DNA of 64,000 bases from an uncultured Lachnospiraceae bacterium (lineage in GTDB: Bacteria > Bacillota > Clostridia > Lachnospirales > Lachnospiraceae): positions 168,621 through 232,620 of the forward strand of contig CAJTPM010000001.1 in assembly GCA_910578085.1 (NCBI GenBank), in the 5' to 3' direction. Positions 51,891 through 60,162 of the stretch are shown here, one piece after another. Both the position numbers and the translations under genes were made by a program. Under the pieces are notes generated by a model that worked only from the letters and a program-made list of their open reading frames with translations, did no database searches and was not told the origin of the DNA. Position 1 is the stretch's first letter; each line of letters starts with the position of its first letter.

Positions 51891-53350
51891 CTTCTATACC
51901 TCGCAAAATAGGACTCTACTATTACTTTTACTATCGGCGGAACATCCTCTCCGTTTCTCACTCTCACAAATGCTTCTGCCAAAGCTTCATTTCCCGATTG
52001 ACTTTCATCAGCATAACCAGAAATTCCCTTCAAAGCATCATATAATTGCTCTACCTGACGATCCTTCGCAATATATTCAAGGTCACTCTTACAATCCTGA
52101 TACAGCATGACATGTGCCATTTCATGGGCAAGATAGTCTTCAAGTGACTTTCCTGCGAAACGCCCCATTACATACCTTAGCGGGATCTGTTTCACTATTT
52201 TATTAAAATCTGCATCTTGATTTACTACCATTTCCATCACACCATCATGATACCCAGTAATAAATATATCATTCTTTCCCGCTTTTTCAACAAAGATGGC
52301 ATTCAACCGGATATCATATTCTGATTTCAACTTTAACAATGCAGTTTCCAGTTCATCCTTAATCTTTGGCGTAAAACCGTTGATTTTATACACGTCATCC
52401 GGGAACTGTATTTTCATCAGATGAGTTTTTGCTTTTTCCTTAAACTCATTATACGTCTTTGCCTTTACCCTGACAAGCCTGTCTTTTTCGCCGTCCCATT
52501 TTGTATAATACTTTTCCTCACTCAGTTCCCACTTCCCCGTTTGTACCAGGCAGCACCGGCAGTTGCAGTCTTCCGACGGATCTCCAAAACCGCCCGGAAA
52601 CATCGCTTTCTTCCCGGCCACCTCAAATGGTTCCTCTATCTCCCTCACCTGCCCATCCAGTTCCCTGTGATGTGGCCTGGTCAGGTTATCCATTGTCGAA
52701 TCCCACTGTTTTAAGACATCGGCCCCCCGGCTTTTCGCCCTCTGCTGGCAGTGCAGAGTAGCTTCCTGCTGTATTCTGTGGCCTTCCGTCCGGGCGATCC
52801 CTATAGCACGGTTAAAGGCCTTCATATAAGGACTTCTCATACCAAATGCAATGTTCTTTGCAATCATATTCCAGGAAGACCCATTTGCTATCCCTCTGGA
52901 AAGTTCTGAACGGATAGAATCTTTCAACTGGTTTACATCCTCGCCCATGCGTTGATACAAGCCTTTGGAAATTTTAGAATCTACCTGTATCGCCATTGCG
53001 GCCTCTTCCTGATTGATCGGAAAGAGTAACGGAATCCCCTGTCCCTGCAGATCGTACATCGTCCCGAAAAAGCCATTCTCGTAGCATTCCGTCAGATAAT
53101 CGGCCACTGTCTCAAAAGATTCTGTATTCAGCTTATTCAATATACCACCAATCTGTTTTTTCAGCGCCTGCTGGTACTGTTTCTGCCAGATAATAGACTT
53201 TAAATTCTCCATGTCAGTCCTTGCTGACAGGTCGCTGATCTTCGCCGCACAGTCTCGCGAAGCCCTGGCATATATCTTTTTTAAGAGGCTGATAATCTCC
53301 GCTTCCCGTTCCAGAAACATTTTCTGCACTTCAAGCTGTCTTTTGTTCAT
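51887..53350 (-). CDS. MuF-like phage minor head protein with C-terminal metallopeptidase-like domain
   Basis: 487 residues. Residues 1-180 are helical and portal-associated. The MuF domain spans about 185-268, with the RTEGHR, HHRELDGQ and FPGGFGDPSEDCNCRCC elements. Residues about 325-487 are extra to the basic MuF protein and contain HEMAH (409-413) in YLAHEMAHVMLYQ, with Glu455 or Glu459 (NEALAEAF) as a possible third ligand; this is a gluzincin-type zinc metallopeptidase pattern. MuF proteins with variable C-terminal toxin domains are known from temperate Firmicutes phages. It overlaps the portal gene by ATGA and the next gene by ATGA. Confidence 0.88.
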   Translation of the reverse strand: MNKRQLEVQKMFLEREAEIISLLKKIYARASRDCAAKISDLSARTDMENLKSIIWQKQYQQALKKQIGGILNKLNTESFETVADYLTECYENGFFGTMYDLQGQGIPLLFPINQEEAAMAIQVDSKISKGLYQRMGEDVNQLKDSIRSELSRGIANGSSWNMIAKNIAFGMRSPYMKAFNRAIGIARTEGHRIQQEATLHCQQRAKSRGADVLKQWDSTMDNLTRPHHRELDGQVREIEEPFEVAGKKAMFPGGFGDPSEDCNCRCCLVQTGKWELSEEKYYTKWDGEKDRLVRVKAKTYNEFKEKAKTHLMKIQFPDDVYKINGFTPKIKDELETALLKLKSEYDIRLNAIFVEKAGKNDIFITGYHDGVMEMVVNQDADFNKIVKQIPLRYVMGRFAGKSLEDYLAHEMAHVMLYQDCKSDLEYIAKDRQVEQLYDALKGISGYADESQSGNEALAEAFVRVRNGEDVPPIVKVIVESYFARYRR

Positions 53351-54798
53351 ACATCAGCACCGTCCTCTTCGTCATGCACTACGGCATCTAGCAGTCCTAC
53401 GGCATCCTGTGTACTGCCTTCCCGTTCTGGCAGTTTATCTTTTATTTCCTCATAGTCAATATCCAGTATATTGCAGATTGCCTCAATAACAGTTTCATCA
53501 TCCAGCATGTTCGCTGCTGCCAGAATGTTGTTGATCTGCTGCCCCTGTCTCTGCGCATCCGTCAGCTGAATCTGTGCATTATCCTGGGCATTTGTGATAA
53601 TCTCACGCTGGAATTTAATATAAACATTCTTCAGCTGATAATCTGTACCGTTAGCTTTATTGATCTCATCCAGAACCACCTTTATGATATTTCTCAGGAA
53701 TTTTTTCAGGCGCATTTCCAGTTTATTACATTTCAAATCCAACAGTGCGTATCTGCTCTTTATCACTACATTGGTGATATTTCCATCTCCCAGTTGCGCA
53801 GAATTAAAACCCATTCCAAACCGATAGATATTTTTTTCATCCAGTTCCAGTTTCACTTTTCGGGCCTCATACGGAATATCCACCGTTTTGATATCCAATT
53901 TCCCATCCGGAGATGTTCCAATGTGTTTCTTTGTCTTAATATTCTGCATCAGTTCATCCAAATCAGCACCCTGGAAACCGGAAACCACGTATATCGCATC
54001 CGTAAAATCCTGCAGATTGTTGGAAAGGCTGCAGGCCATCAGATCATAATCATCGATCAGATCCTTGACCGGTTTTAATCCACTGAACTGTTTTGCACCG
54101 TTATCTATACGGAAAAACGGAATAAAATGAAAAGAAGAGCCAAACCGCTCTCCCTTCTCGTTCTTTGTTATTATATGTGGCCTGGGATTTAATGGTGCTT
54201 TGTCATCAGCCATTATCTCCCCATCACCTTCCTGAACATAATACCATGTTTCTCTCTCATCCCATACCTGGATCCTCTTTATTACTTTTTTCTCTTTTTC
54301 AATATGATCCACATACCAGTAGATCACATGTTCTTCCTGATCCTCCGTATCCTTTGCCGCCACTTCGACTACTCCCATGGAATCTGCATGCTGGAATCCA
54401 ATCCTGTTATCAGCAGTATAATAAGCATACAGGTAGTCAAATCCTTTTGTAATACATCCCGTGAGTGCCTCATATACTTCTGACCAGAAACTGTCATCAA
54501 AATAAGTGTCCATCATACTCTGCAGATCCGGATCATCGGATCGAATAAAGTTTCCATCGCCTGAGAGCATATACTGGACTTCCTGATCTACCAGTTCCAT
54601 GAAAAAGGGATGGGATATCCTCACATTGCTTCTCGTCGTATCTTCTTTCAGTTTTCCATCAGCATCCACATAAAAAACTCTTGTTCCTGCGATCTTATGT
54701 TCGCCTTCATAATACTTTAACCCCTGTCTTGCCATCCTCTTTTTATGGGATCCAGCATCCACTTCCATGAAATGTTTAATTTCATACATTTTTAACAT
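53347..54798 (-). CDS. Portal protein, SPP1 Gp6 type
   Basis: 483 residues. The conserved start KMYEIKHFMEVDAGSHKKRM, then GLKYYEGEHKIAGTRV and the clip/wing region GMGFNSAQLGDGNITNV fit the SPP1 Gp6 portal family. The dodecameric portal is the DNA gate and the base for the motor. An acidic C-terminal tail ends it. Overlaps MuF by ATGA; 12 bp after the large terminase gene. Confidence 0.93.
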   Translation of the reverse strand: MLKMYEIKHFMEVDAGSHKKRMARQGLKYYEGEHKIAGTRVFYVDADGKLKEDTTRSNVRISHPFFMELVDQEVQYMLSGDGNFIRSDDPDLQSMMDTYFDDSFWSEVYEALTGCITKGFDYLYAYYTADNRIGFQHADSMGVVEVAAKDTEDQEEHVIYWYVDHIEKEKKVIKRIQVWDERETWYYVQEGDGEIMADDKAPLNPRPHIITKNEKGERFGSSFHFIPFFRIDNGAKQFSGLKPVKDLIDDYDLMACSLSNNLQDFTDAIYVVSGFQGADLDELMQNIKTKKHIGTSPDGKLDIKTVDIPYEARKVKLELDEKNIYRFGMGFNSAQLGDGNITNVVIKSRYALLDLKCNKLEMRLKKFLRNIIKVVLDEINKANGTDYQLKNVYIKFQREIITNAQDNAQIQLTDAQRQGQQINNILAAANMLDDETVIEAICNILDIDYEEIKDKLPEREGSTQDAVGLLDAVVHDEEDGADV

Positions 54799-54810
54799 AT
54801 CAGATCCTTC

Positions 54811-56202
54811 CTAATACAACCATGTATCCGGTTCATAAAACGCAAGGGAAAGAGAATCCGCTGTGTCCGGCGATTCCAGTCCCCGTTTTTTCATCTCTTC
54901 TTTCGATTCCAGCTGTATTTTTCCTTTTGATGTCATGTGGTATTTCCGCACACTCAATTGTTTTATCATCTCTTCATCATAGGGAATTTCTATCTGGACA
55001 TCCTGTTTCCCCTGCATATTGTTGGAAAAGTTGCTTTCCAGCAGTTCCTTGATATTTCCCCATATCTGGGATCCCAAGTTAAAGTAGTAGCCGTCTGTCG
55101 CGGAATCCCCGTTATTTACCGGAATCACTGTATAGGGTAGCTTCTCTTCTCGAATCACCTCATTTAGCCGATCCGTCACACCACCGCCCACGCCGGAATC
55201 GTCCACCTTGATCATACACTTCCTGATATGCGGGTAGCACTTCATGTAATCTTTACAACACCTTATCACATTTCCGGCCGTCTCCATTGTGTCCCTTTTG
55301 TTGTACTTCCTGAACTCATATACTTTCGCACTGATCCGCGGGGTAATAACTGTCTTGTCATCGCCAAATCTCGCCACGTCCACACCGATATGTAACATAT
55401 TGGAAGCCTCAATATCAGACTGCCTGATCTTATTTTCTTTGGAACAGGCAAGCTCTACCGTTTCTAAAGAAATAAAAGAATCCAGCGCCCCTTTCGGAAA
55501 CTGCCCGTCAATACGCACCCGGCATACATCGGAATCCTTTCCATACTTTGATTCCAGCATCGTTATATTGTCTTTGGATGTGCGCCCGCTGTTGCGGCTG
55601 CTTACCGTATGCGTCCGGTATTTATCCCGATCCTTATTGAAAGCGTCATAAAATACGCCTTCGATCCTGTTCGGATTTCCCATCAGGAGCAGTTTGTTAT
55701 CCCAGCCCGTCAGTGTGCCCAGCAGAGCTTCCATGATGGGATCCGTGACACCTGCTGCCTCATCCACGACGATCATCATGTGATCCTCGTGGAAGCCCTG
55801 CATGCTTTCCGGTTTTGTTGCAGTCTTTGCTATAGCAAACCATCTTTCGGAATCGCCCTCAACATATACCTTCGTTTTTGTCCAGACAAGCAGTTCCTGA
55901 ATCATTGAACTATCAAGCCACTTCTTTATCTCCGCCCAGAGCACGTTATAAAGCTGCTGCATTGTCGGTGCCGTTGCAATGATCTTTGAATAGGGCCTGC
56001 AGATCAAAAACCATATGATAAGGCCGGCTTCCAGTGCCGTCTTGCCGACACCCTGACCGGACTTTACAGCGACTTTCGGATAAGCCGCGACATCCGCCAC
56101 GACTTCATTCTGCCAGTCGTCACATTTCATATTCAACAGGTCTTCCAGGAATGCAGCCGGATCGTCATAATATACTTCAATCGCGCTCATCAGCTCTTCC
56201 AT
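54811..56202 (-). CDS. Terminase large subunit
   Basis: 463 residues. The ATPase has Walker A KSGQGVGKTA (47-56), Walker B IVVDE (144-148) and the coupling motif LLLMGNPNR. The C-terminal nuclease has VDVARFGDDKT, DDSGVGGGV and DTADSLSLAF with acidic metal ligands. It packages and cuts phage DNA at the portal. AAGGAG lies 7 bases before the ATG at 56202, which overlaps the small subunit gene by 26 bp. Confidence 0.95.
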   Translation of the reverse strand: MEELMSAIEVYYDDPAAFLEDLLNMKCDDWQNEVVADVAAYPKVAVKSGQGVGKTALEAGLIIWFLICRPYSKIIATAPTMQQLYNVLWAEIKKWLDSSMIQELLVWTKTKVYVEGDSERWFAIAKTATKPESMQGFHEDHMMIVVDEAAGVTDPIMEALLGTLTGWDNKLLLMGNPNRIEGVFYDAFNKDRDKYRTHTVSSRNSGRTSKDNITMLESKYGKDSDVCRVRIDGQFPKGALDSFISLETVELACSKENKIRQSDIEASNMLHIGVDVARFGDDKTVITPRISAKVYEFRKYNKRDTMETAGNVIRCCKDYMKCYPHIRKCMIKVDDSGVGGGVTDRLNEVIREEKLPYTVIPVNNGDSATDGYYFNLGSQIWGNIKELLESNFSNNMQGKQDVQIEIPYDEEMIKQLSVRKYHMTSKGKIQLESKEEMKKRGLESPDTADSLSLAFYEPDTWLY

Positions 56203-56863
56203 CTGCTTTCTCCTTCCGCCGCTTTGCTATTTCTATGACCGCTTCTTTCCAGTTTTTTGCCTGTTCTTTTGCATCCGTTTTAGTCGCTCCTTCCAGTTCC
56301 AGATAATCTTTTACTGTATTTTTGAGCGTGCTGATCGCTGTGCTCTGGGCTTTTAAGAAATTCGCCTGCTTATCCCATGCCTGTTGCACTTCCCAGGATT
56401 CCCCAAGTACATTGCCCTTCTTCTCTTCCACCTTTTCAATCGTCTTGTCCTCTTTATCCCTTACATACATGATCTGCTGCGATCGGATAATCGCTGCATA
56501 TTGGATCTGTATCTCATGCCAGACTATCTCCAACGGACTATCCGGCATTTCTTCGATAATAGAAAAAGTCTCCTCCGGTAGATACTTCCGAAAGAGACCA
56601 TGTTTTTCTGCATTGCTATTTTTCTTCGGTGCGCCGTGGCCGGCAGCATTTTTGTTGCCTGGTTGGGCACCTTTTTGTTTGGTAATGTTACTATTCTCGT
56701 TTGGTAACGTTACTTTATCCCATTTATCCTGATTCTTCCACTTCCTTACCTGTTCTTCCGATACCTGCAGCTCCTCTGCAATGCTTTTCAGCAGGCGGCT
56801 TTTCCCGCTTTCCAGCCAAAGCTGCCTTGCTTTGTCTCTGCCGGGGCTCCTTGGTCTTGCCAT
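56177..56863 (-). CDS. Terminase small subunit
   Basis: 228 residues. An N-terminal HTH of the PBSX/terminase small-subunit type (LLKSIAEELQVSEEQVRKWK), a basic Gly/Asn/Lys-rich linker (PGNKNAAGHGAPKKNSNAEKHG) and a helical C-terminal region for multimerisation. It recognises the phage DNA start site. GGAGG precedes the ATG. It is the first gene of the packaging operon. Confidence 0.9.
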   Translation of the reverse strand: MARPRSPGRDKARQLWLESGKSRLLKSIAEELQVSEEQVRKWKNQDKWDKVTLPNENSNITKQKGAQPGNKNAAGHGAPKKNSNAEKHGLFRKYLPEETFSIIEEMPDSPLEIVWHEIQIQYAAIIRSQQIMYVRDKEDKTIEKVEEKKGNVLGESWEVQQAWDKQANFLKAQSTAISTLKNTVKDYLELEGATKTDAKEQAKNWKEAVIEIAKRRKEKADGRADERD

Positions 56864-57058
56864 GCTCGCCGCCTCCTATTCGTTTGTTTTGAAAAAAGAG
56901 ACAACCGAAGCTCTCTCTCATCTTATATATATCTTTTTAAGCCGATACCATCCAATTAAAAAATATTAGAAAATCATTTAGACATTTTTATTATAGTACA
57001 TGCATATAACAAAATAGAGCGGACAATCTACCAATAATTAGAAAGGAGGTAAAGTCTT

Positions 57059-57268
57059 ATGATAAATATTGCGGGCTTATTAGCAATATGTTCGCTGCTC
57101 ACGAACATATTTGCTTTGATTCTTTCATATCTCACCTATAAAGAATCAAAAAATTACACAATCTTTATATCGCAACCCCTATTTATGTATGAGATATATG
57201 TCACATCTATTCATTTTGATGATATGTGTGTCACTCATACAATCCTTATTGTACATTACATATCATAA
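57059..57268 (+). CDS. Small hydrophobic peptide, candidate type I toxin
   Basis: 69 residues, on the strand opposite to the phage operon. Residues 1-27 are a strong transmembrane helix (INIAGLLAICSLLTNIFALI) followed by a short polar stretch and a second hydrophobic part. The ribosome site AAAGGAGGT is perfectly complementary to 16S rRNA. A strong terminator lies just downstream. Layout and size match phage-borne membrane toxins such as the TxpA/YonT group, but the antitoxin RNA is not proved. It is not recognised by sequence alone. Confidence 0.6.
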   Translation: MINIAGLLAICSLLTNIFALILSYLTYKESKNYTIFISQPLFMYEIYVTSIHFDDMCVTHTILIVHYIS

Positions 57269-57300
57269 ATCTTATACACGCCCGAATCTTAAATCTGTCG

Positions 57301-57338
57301 AGAAATGAATCCATATAATTGGGTTCATTTCTTTTTTT
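57301..57338 (+). terminator. Strong terminator of the small peptide gene
   Basis: 12-bp stem AGAAATGAATCC / GGGTTCATTTCT (one T-G pair), 8-nt loop and seven T. Confidence 0.9.
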
Positions 57339-57477
57339 ACAGACTATGTTACATACCCACTTTTTATGCCAAATTTTAAGAAATTCTAAAAACTGCATAG
57401 CTTGTCCACTTATTATATTCTATTCATGAAATTAAATAAAAATTACATTTATTTTGCGACAATCTTTTTATACATAG

Positions 57478-57514
57478 AAAATACCCAGCCACAATTCTGA
57501 CTAGGTATTTTTTA
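57478..57514. terminator. AT-rich hairpin, possible bidirectional terminator
   Basis: AAAATACC and GGTATTTT arms with inner CAG/CTA mismatched pairing; T-runs follow on both strands. It faces the end of the late regulator gene on the minus strand. Confidence 0.65.
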
Positions 57515-57606
57515 AAATGTATTGGAGGAAAAAGTTTTTCAGATACCATCTTCATTTTACATTTTATTGCATTGGAACCGGAAAAAACGGAAAAAACGGA
57601 AATTTT

Positions 57607-58026
57607 TTAATTTTTTAAAAATTTTTCAAATTCTTTTCGCACACTCTCTCCTGATACATTTCTTCCAATCCTTTTTGCAACCTGCTCCCATGTGTTCTGA
57701 TCAAAAAATTTATATCTTATAATCCGCTGCATCCGCACCGGTATCGTCAGCATCCACTCTTCTACCTGCACCTTGATCTGCTTTGCATTTGCCTTTCTCT
57801 GTTTCAGCAACTCCTCTTCATGCTGCAGATGATCATCATCTTTTACAGAAAATGCAGATCCCTGGATCTTGAAACTTTGTTCTGTATATGGAAATTCATG
57901 CATGGATCCTTTTACCTTCTCCTGGATGATCGTTTTCTTTTTCTGATTCAGTCTAAAAATATCTTTCTCTGTTTCTTTTACAAGTTCGCATGCATCTATG
58001 TAATCCGACAATAACCGTTTATCCAA
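57607..58026 (-). CDS. Late transcription regulator, ArpU/RinA-like
   Basis: 139 residues. A helical N-terminal half, then a C-terminal sigma-region-4-like HTH: WMLTIPVRMQRIIRYKFFD and WEQVAKRIGRNVSGESVRKE. This is the pattern of ArpU-type phage regulators, encoded just ahead of the terminase genes and needed to switch on late transcription. The start is TTG at 58026, with GGGAG nearby. Function is inferred from place and domain. Confidence 0.8.
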   Translation of the reverse strand: MDKRLLSDYIDACELVKETEKDIFRLNQKKKTIIQEKVKGSMHEFPYTEQSFKIQGSAFSVKDDDHLQHEEELLKQRKANAKQIKVQVEEWMLTIPVRMQRIIRYKFFDQNTWEQVAKRIGRNVSGESVRKEFEKFLKN

Positions 58027-58100
58027 ATTCTCCCTGTCTCCTTTCCGGACGGCAGCACTGGCCGCCCTTCTTTATTTCCGTGATATATACTCCGCCAAAA

Positions 58101-58316
58101 TCAGGCGCTGGTGCTTTTTCTTTCCCAGTCCATTTCCCGCAGTTTCCTCTGATGGATCCCAAAAATATCTTCCAGCGTGTCCCAGATGTAAAAGTCACCG
58201 GTACGCTCCCCGGCTTCTATCTTTGCATAGTATTGATGGCTTATTCCGATCAGATCCGCAGTCTTCTGCTGTGTCATGCCTGCTGCCATTCTGGCTTCTT
58301 TCAATGCTTTTCTCAT
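58101..58316 (-). CDS. Small XRE-family DNA-binding protein
   Basis: 71 residues: a single HTH_3 domain (LKEARMAAGMTQQKTADLIG, ISHQYYAKIEAGERTG) and a short tail. Too short for a phage CI repressor, so it may be an accessory regulator or antirepressor. Its ATG is 3 bases past the upstream gene's stop codon. Same operon as the HTH protein before it. Confidence 0.85.
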   Translation of the reverse strand: MRKALKEARMAAGMTQQKTADLIGISHQYYAKIEAGERTGDFYIWDTLEDIFGIHQRKLREMDWERKSTSA

Positions 58317-58319
58317 TTT

Positions 58320-58709
58320 CTACCTCTTTTTGATAAATTCCCTTTCTTCCGGATCCCATACAAAGCCGATTTCCATTTTATCCTTATATCTTTTCAGGGC
58401 CATAGAGATTGATGTTGGAGTCACCCCCATTTCATCCGCTATTTTTTTCTGAGACCAACCCGCTTTATAGAGAGCTGTTATCTTTCCGTAATCGACTTTG
58501 TTTCTCTTTTTTACAGGTTTCTTTTCAGGTTTTTGGCTGGAATCCTCTGCTGCCATTTGCTGCACCGTTTCCACTTCTCTGTCCAGCTTCTCTATGATAT
58601 AACCCAATGCCTCCATGATCGCCATCATGGCTGACAGCCCTGTATCTTCTCTGTCGGTCATCCTGTATTTTGCCTTGTCCAGCATTTTTATTATTTTATT
58701 CTTTTCCAT
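58320..58709 (-). CDS. Phage protein with C-terminal HTH
   Basis: 129 residues. Residues 1-70 are helical and acidic; a Lys-rich stretch (KPEKKPVKKRNK) leads to an HTH (ITALYKAGWSQKKIADEMG, VTPTSISMALKRYKD). GGAGG lies before the ATG at 58709; an upstream frame to 58751 is open but lacks a better site. Target unknown. Confidence 0.78.
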   Translation of the reverse strand: MEKNKIIKMLDKAKYRMTDREDTGLSAMMAIMEALGYIIEKLDREVETVQQMAAEDSSQKPEKKPVKKRNKVDYGKITALYKAGWSQKKIADEMGVTPTSISMALKRYKDKMEIGFVWDPEEREFIKKR

Positions 58710-58722
58710 GGCCGCCTCCATA

Positions 58723-59439
58723 TCAATTTTCCGGCTTCCCGCACCGCTCAAATTCTATTACCCATACCCATGGATTGGCATCCCATCCATATTGATCGAT
58801 CTCTGACTTTTTCACTGTAGAATCCCAGATATCTATAAAACCTTTCCTCGCCTGCTGGCAGACATTCTCCGGATCGTTGTATGCTTCCGGTCTGATCACT
58901 ACTCCTTCCGCAAGAAAATCACCTGTATTCATATCCTGCAGACGTTCCACCCTTACGTCCGTCACTTCAAGCCATATTCTGGCTGCCTGCTTCGGCATGT
59001 GAATCGATGGTTTCCATGGCATTCGATCTTTATATCCACCATCCGGATCAACCCAATAATTAAACGGCATATCGTCATCTGCATAGTACACATAACGCCC
59101 GGTATCTTCTATGATATGGTCAGAATCGTCTATGTCATACACATAATTCCATGTTTCCCGAACATATAAAGTATCGCCCGGACGATATGGCGCATAATGT
59201 TCGATATAATACCCATAGCGCATCCACAAAGGAAGTATGCTGTAATCTTTGATATGTCCCTCGGCATCTCCATTATCCACACTGGGATTTACCCATAATC
59301 CTTTTCCCTGACAGTAACCCTTTTCCTTCGCTGTTTTCCTGCCCTTAGGCATAATCACTCGCCTTGTAACCGTTTTCCGGCCGTTCAGTATCGCCTGGAC
59401 CATATCTGTATTAAATAATATTGGTAATACTCTGCTCAT
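58723..59439 (-). CDS. ASCH-like phage protein
   Basis: 238 residues. ILFNTDMVQAILNGRKTVTRRV at the start, YRPGDTLYVRETW in the middle and ARIWLEVTDVRVERLQDM near 165-185 match the ASCH-type RNA/nucleotide-binding phage protein group. Such proteins are frequent in Clostridia phages beside methyltransferases. Activity has not been settled for these phage versions; some ASCH enzymes process modified nucleosides. The ATG at 59439 has GAGG upstream. Confidence 0.82.
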   Translation of the reverse strand: MSRVLPILFNTDMVQAILNGRKTVTRRVIMPKGRKTAKEKGYCQGKGLWVNPSVDNGDAEGHIKDYSILPLWMRYGYYIEHYAPYRPGDTLYVRETWNYVYDIDDSDHIIEDTGRYVYYADDDMPFNYWVDPDGGYKDRMPWKPSIHMPKQAARIWLEVTDVRVERLQDMNTGDFLAEGVVIRPEAYNDPENVCQQARKGFIDIWDSTVKKSEIDQYGWDANPWVWVIEFERCGKPEN

Positions 59440-59447
59440 CTGATCCT

Positions 59448-59939
59448 CTACCTCCTCCATTCTTCCGCCAGAATTTCAAACTGCACACTATCATGAAGCT
59501 TCCCGTCCATCAGTTTAGCGATCTGCCTTTGGTACGCACATTCCCGCCCGCCATGCTTTTTTATAAAATTGCGGTATCCTCTGACAGCAGGATTGTCAGC
59601 AAACGCAAACCATGAAACCCTGTTCATGTGATAAATCTCAAAAAGGTTGCATACCACTTCATATACATCTTTTGCAAATATTGCATTTCCCCTGTCGTAG
59701 CTGATAATGCCAAAACGGTCAGCATTCATCGCCTGCCAGTCAACTGCATAGGTTATGTATCCAATAACATTATCGTTTTTATCAACAGATACGAATTGGT
59801 GGCAGTTATAATTATCTTCATTGATAACAATCTGACAGTTTCCTGTCCCGCCTTCCCAGAAGATATTTTCGGGCTTGTACCATGCCTTTATGTTTTCCTC
59901 CTGCAGTTTTTCTGCATATAATTGTGCCGGTTTTATCAT
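59448..59939 (-). CDS. GNAT-like phage N-acetyltransferase
   Basis: 163 residues. The fold is suggested by FVSVDKNDNVIGYITYAVD (beta-4), DVYEVVCNLFEIYHMNRVSWFAFADNPAVRGYRNFIKKHG (acceptor and acetyl-CoA side, read in pieces) and a C-terminal hydrophobic strand. The classic RxxGxG/A loop is not clear. Substrate unknown. It lies between the ASCH-like gene and a divergent tRNA. Confidence 0.7.
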   Translation of the reverse strand: MIKPAQLYAEKLQEENIKAWYKPENIFWEGGTGNCQIVINEDNYNCHQFVSVDKNDNVIGYITYAVDWQAMNADRFGIISYDRGNAIFAKDVYEVVCNLFEIYHMNRVSWFAFADNPAVRGYRNFIKKHGGRECAYQRQIAKLMDGKLHDSVQFEILAEEWRR

Positions 59940-59980
59940 TCTCTCTTACCTCTTTCTGCCTTATGTTACTGATAAATCTA

Positions 59981-60008
59981 TTGCAATTAAAATCCGCCAT
60001 GATATAAT
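59981..60008 (+). promoter_or_regulatory. Promoter of the phage tRNA
   Basis: TTGCAA, 16 bp, TATAAT on the plus strand; start expected within a few bases of the tRNA 5' end. Confidence 0.65.
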
Positions 60009-60017
60009 AATTGATAT

Positions 60018-60091
60018 GGAAGCATAGCTCAGCTGGGATGAGCGCTCGCCTGACTAGCGGGAGGTCAAGGGTTCGAGCCCCTTTGCTTCCA
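60018..60091 (+). tRNA. Phage tRNA-Val(GAC), atypical loops
   Basis: 74 nt. Acceptor 7 bp perfect (GGAAGCA/TGCTTCC), D stem 4 bp (GCTC/GAGC), anticodon stem 5 bp with one G-U, T stem 5 bp and TTCGAGC loop. The loop CTGACTA gives anticodon GAC, valine. Position 37 is U where nearly all tRNAs have a purine, and the D loop has an unusual A-T at its end. No CCA is encoded; T-rich sequence follows. It is transcribed against the surrounding operon. Confidence 0.85.
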
Positions 60092-60162
60092 TTTTTTGTA
60101 CTATTTTTTCCCTCACCTCATTCCGGACACACTCCCCAGATATTTTATAACCGCTTTCATTC

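Larger units (their letters stand above)
57269..57606. other. Gap between the small peptide gene and the late regulator
   Basis: 338 bp, AT-rich. Holds the peptide gene's terminator, a second hairpin, and a minus-strand TATAAT at 57412-57417 that could start an RNA running towards the peptide gene. No protein gene is supported. Confidence 0.5.

Noticed and set aside
60018..60091. Amber suppressor tRNA with anticodon CUA
   Set aside because: CTA appears in the loop, but U33 and the 5-bp stem fix the anticodon as GAC.
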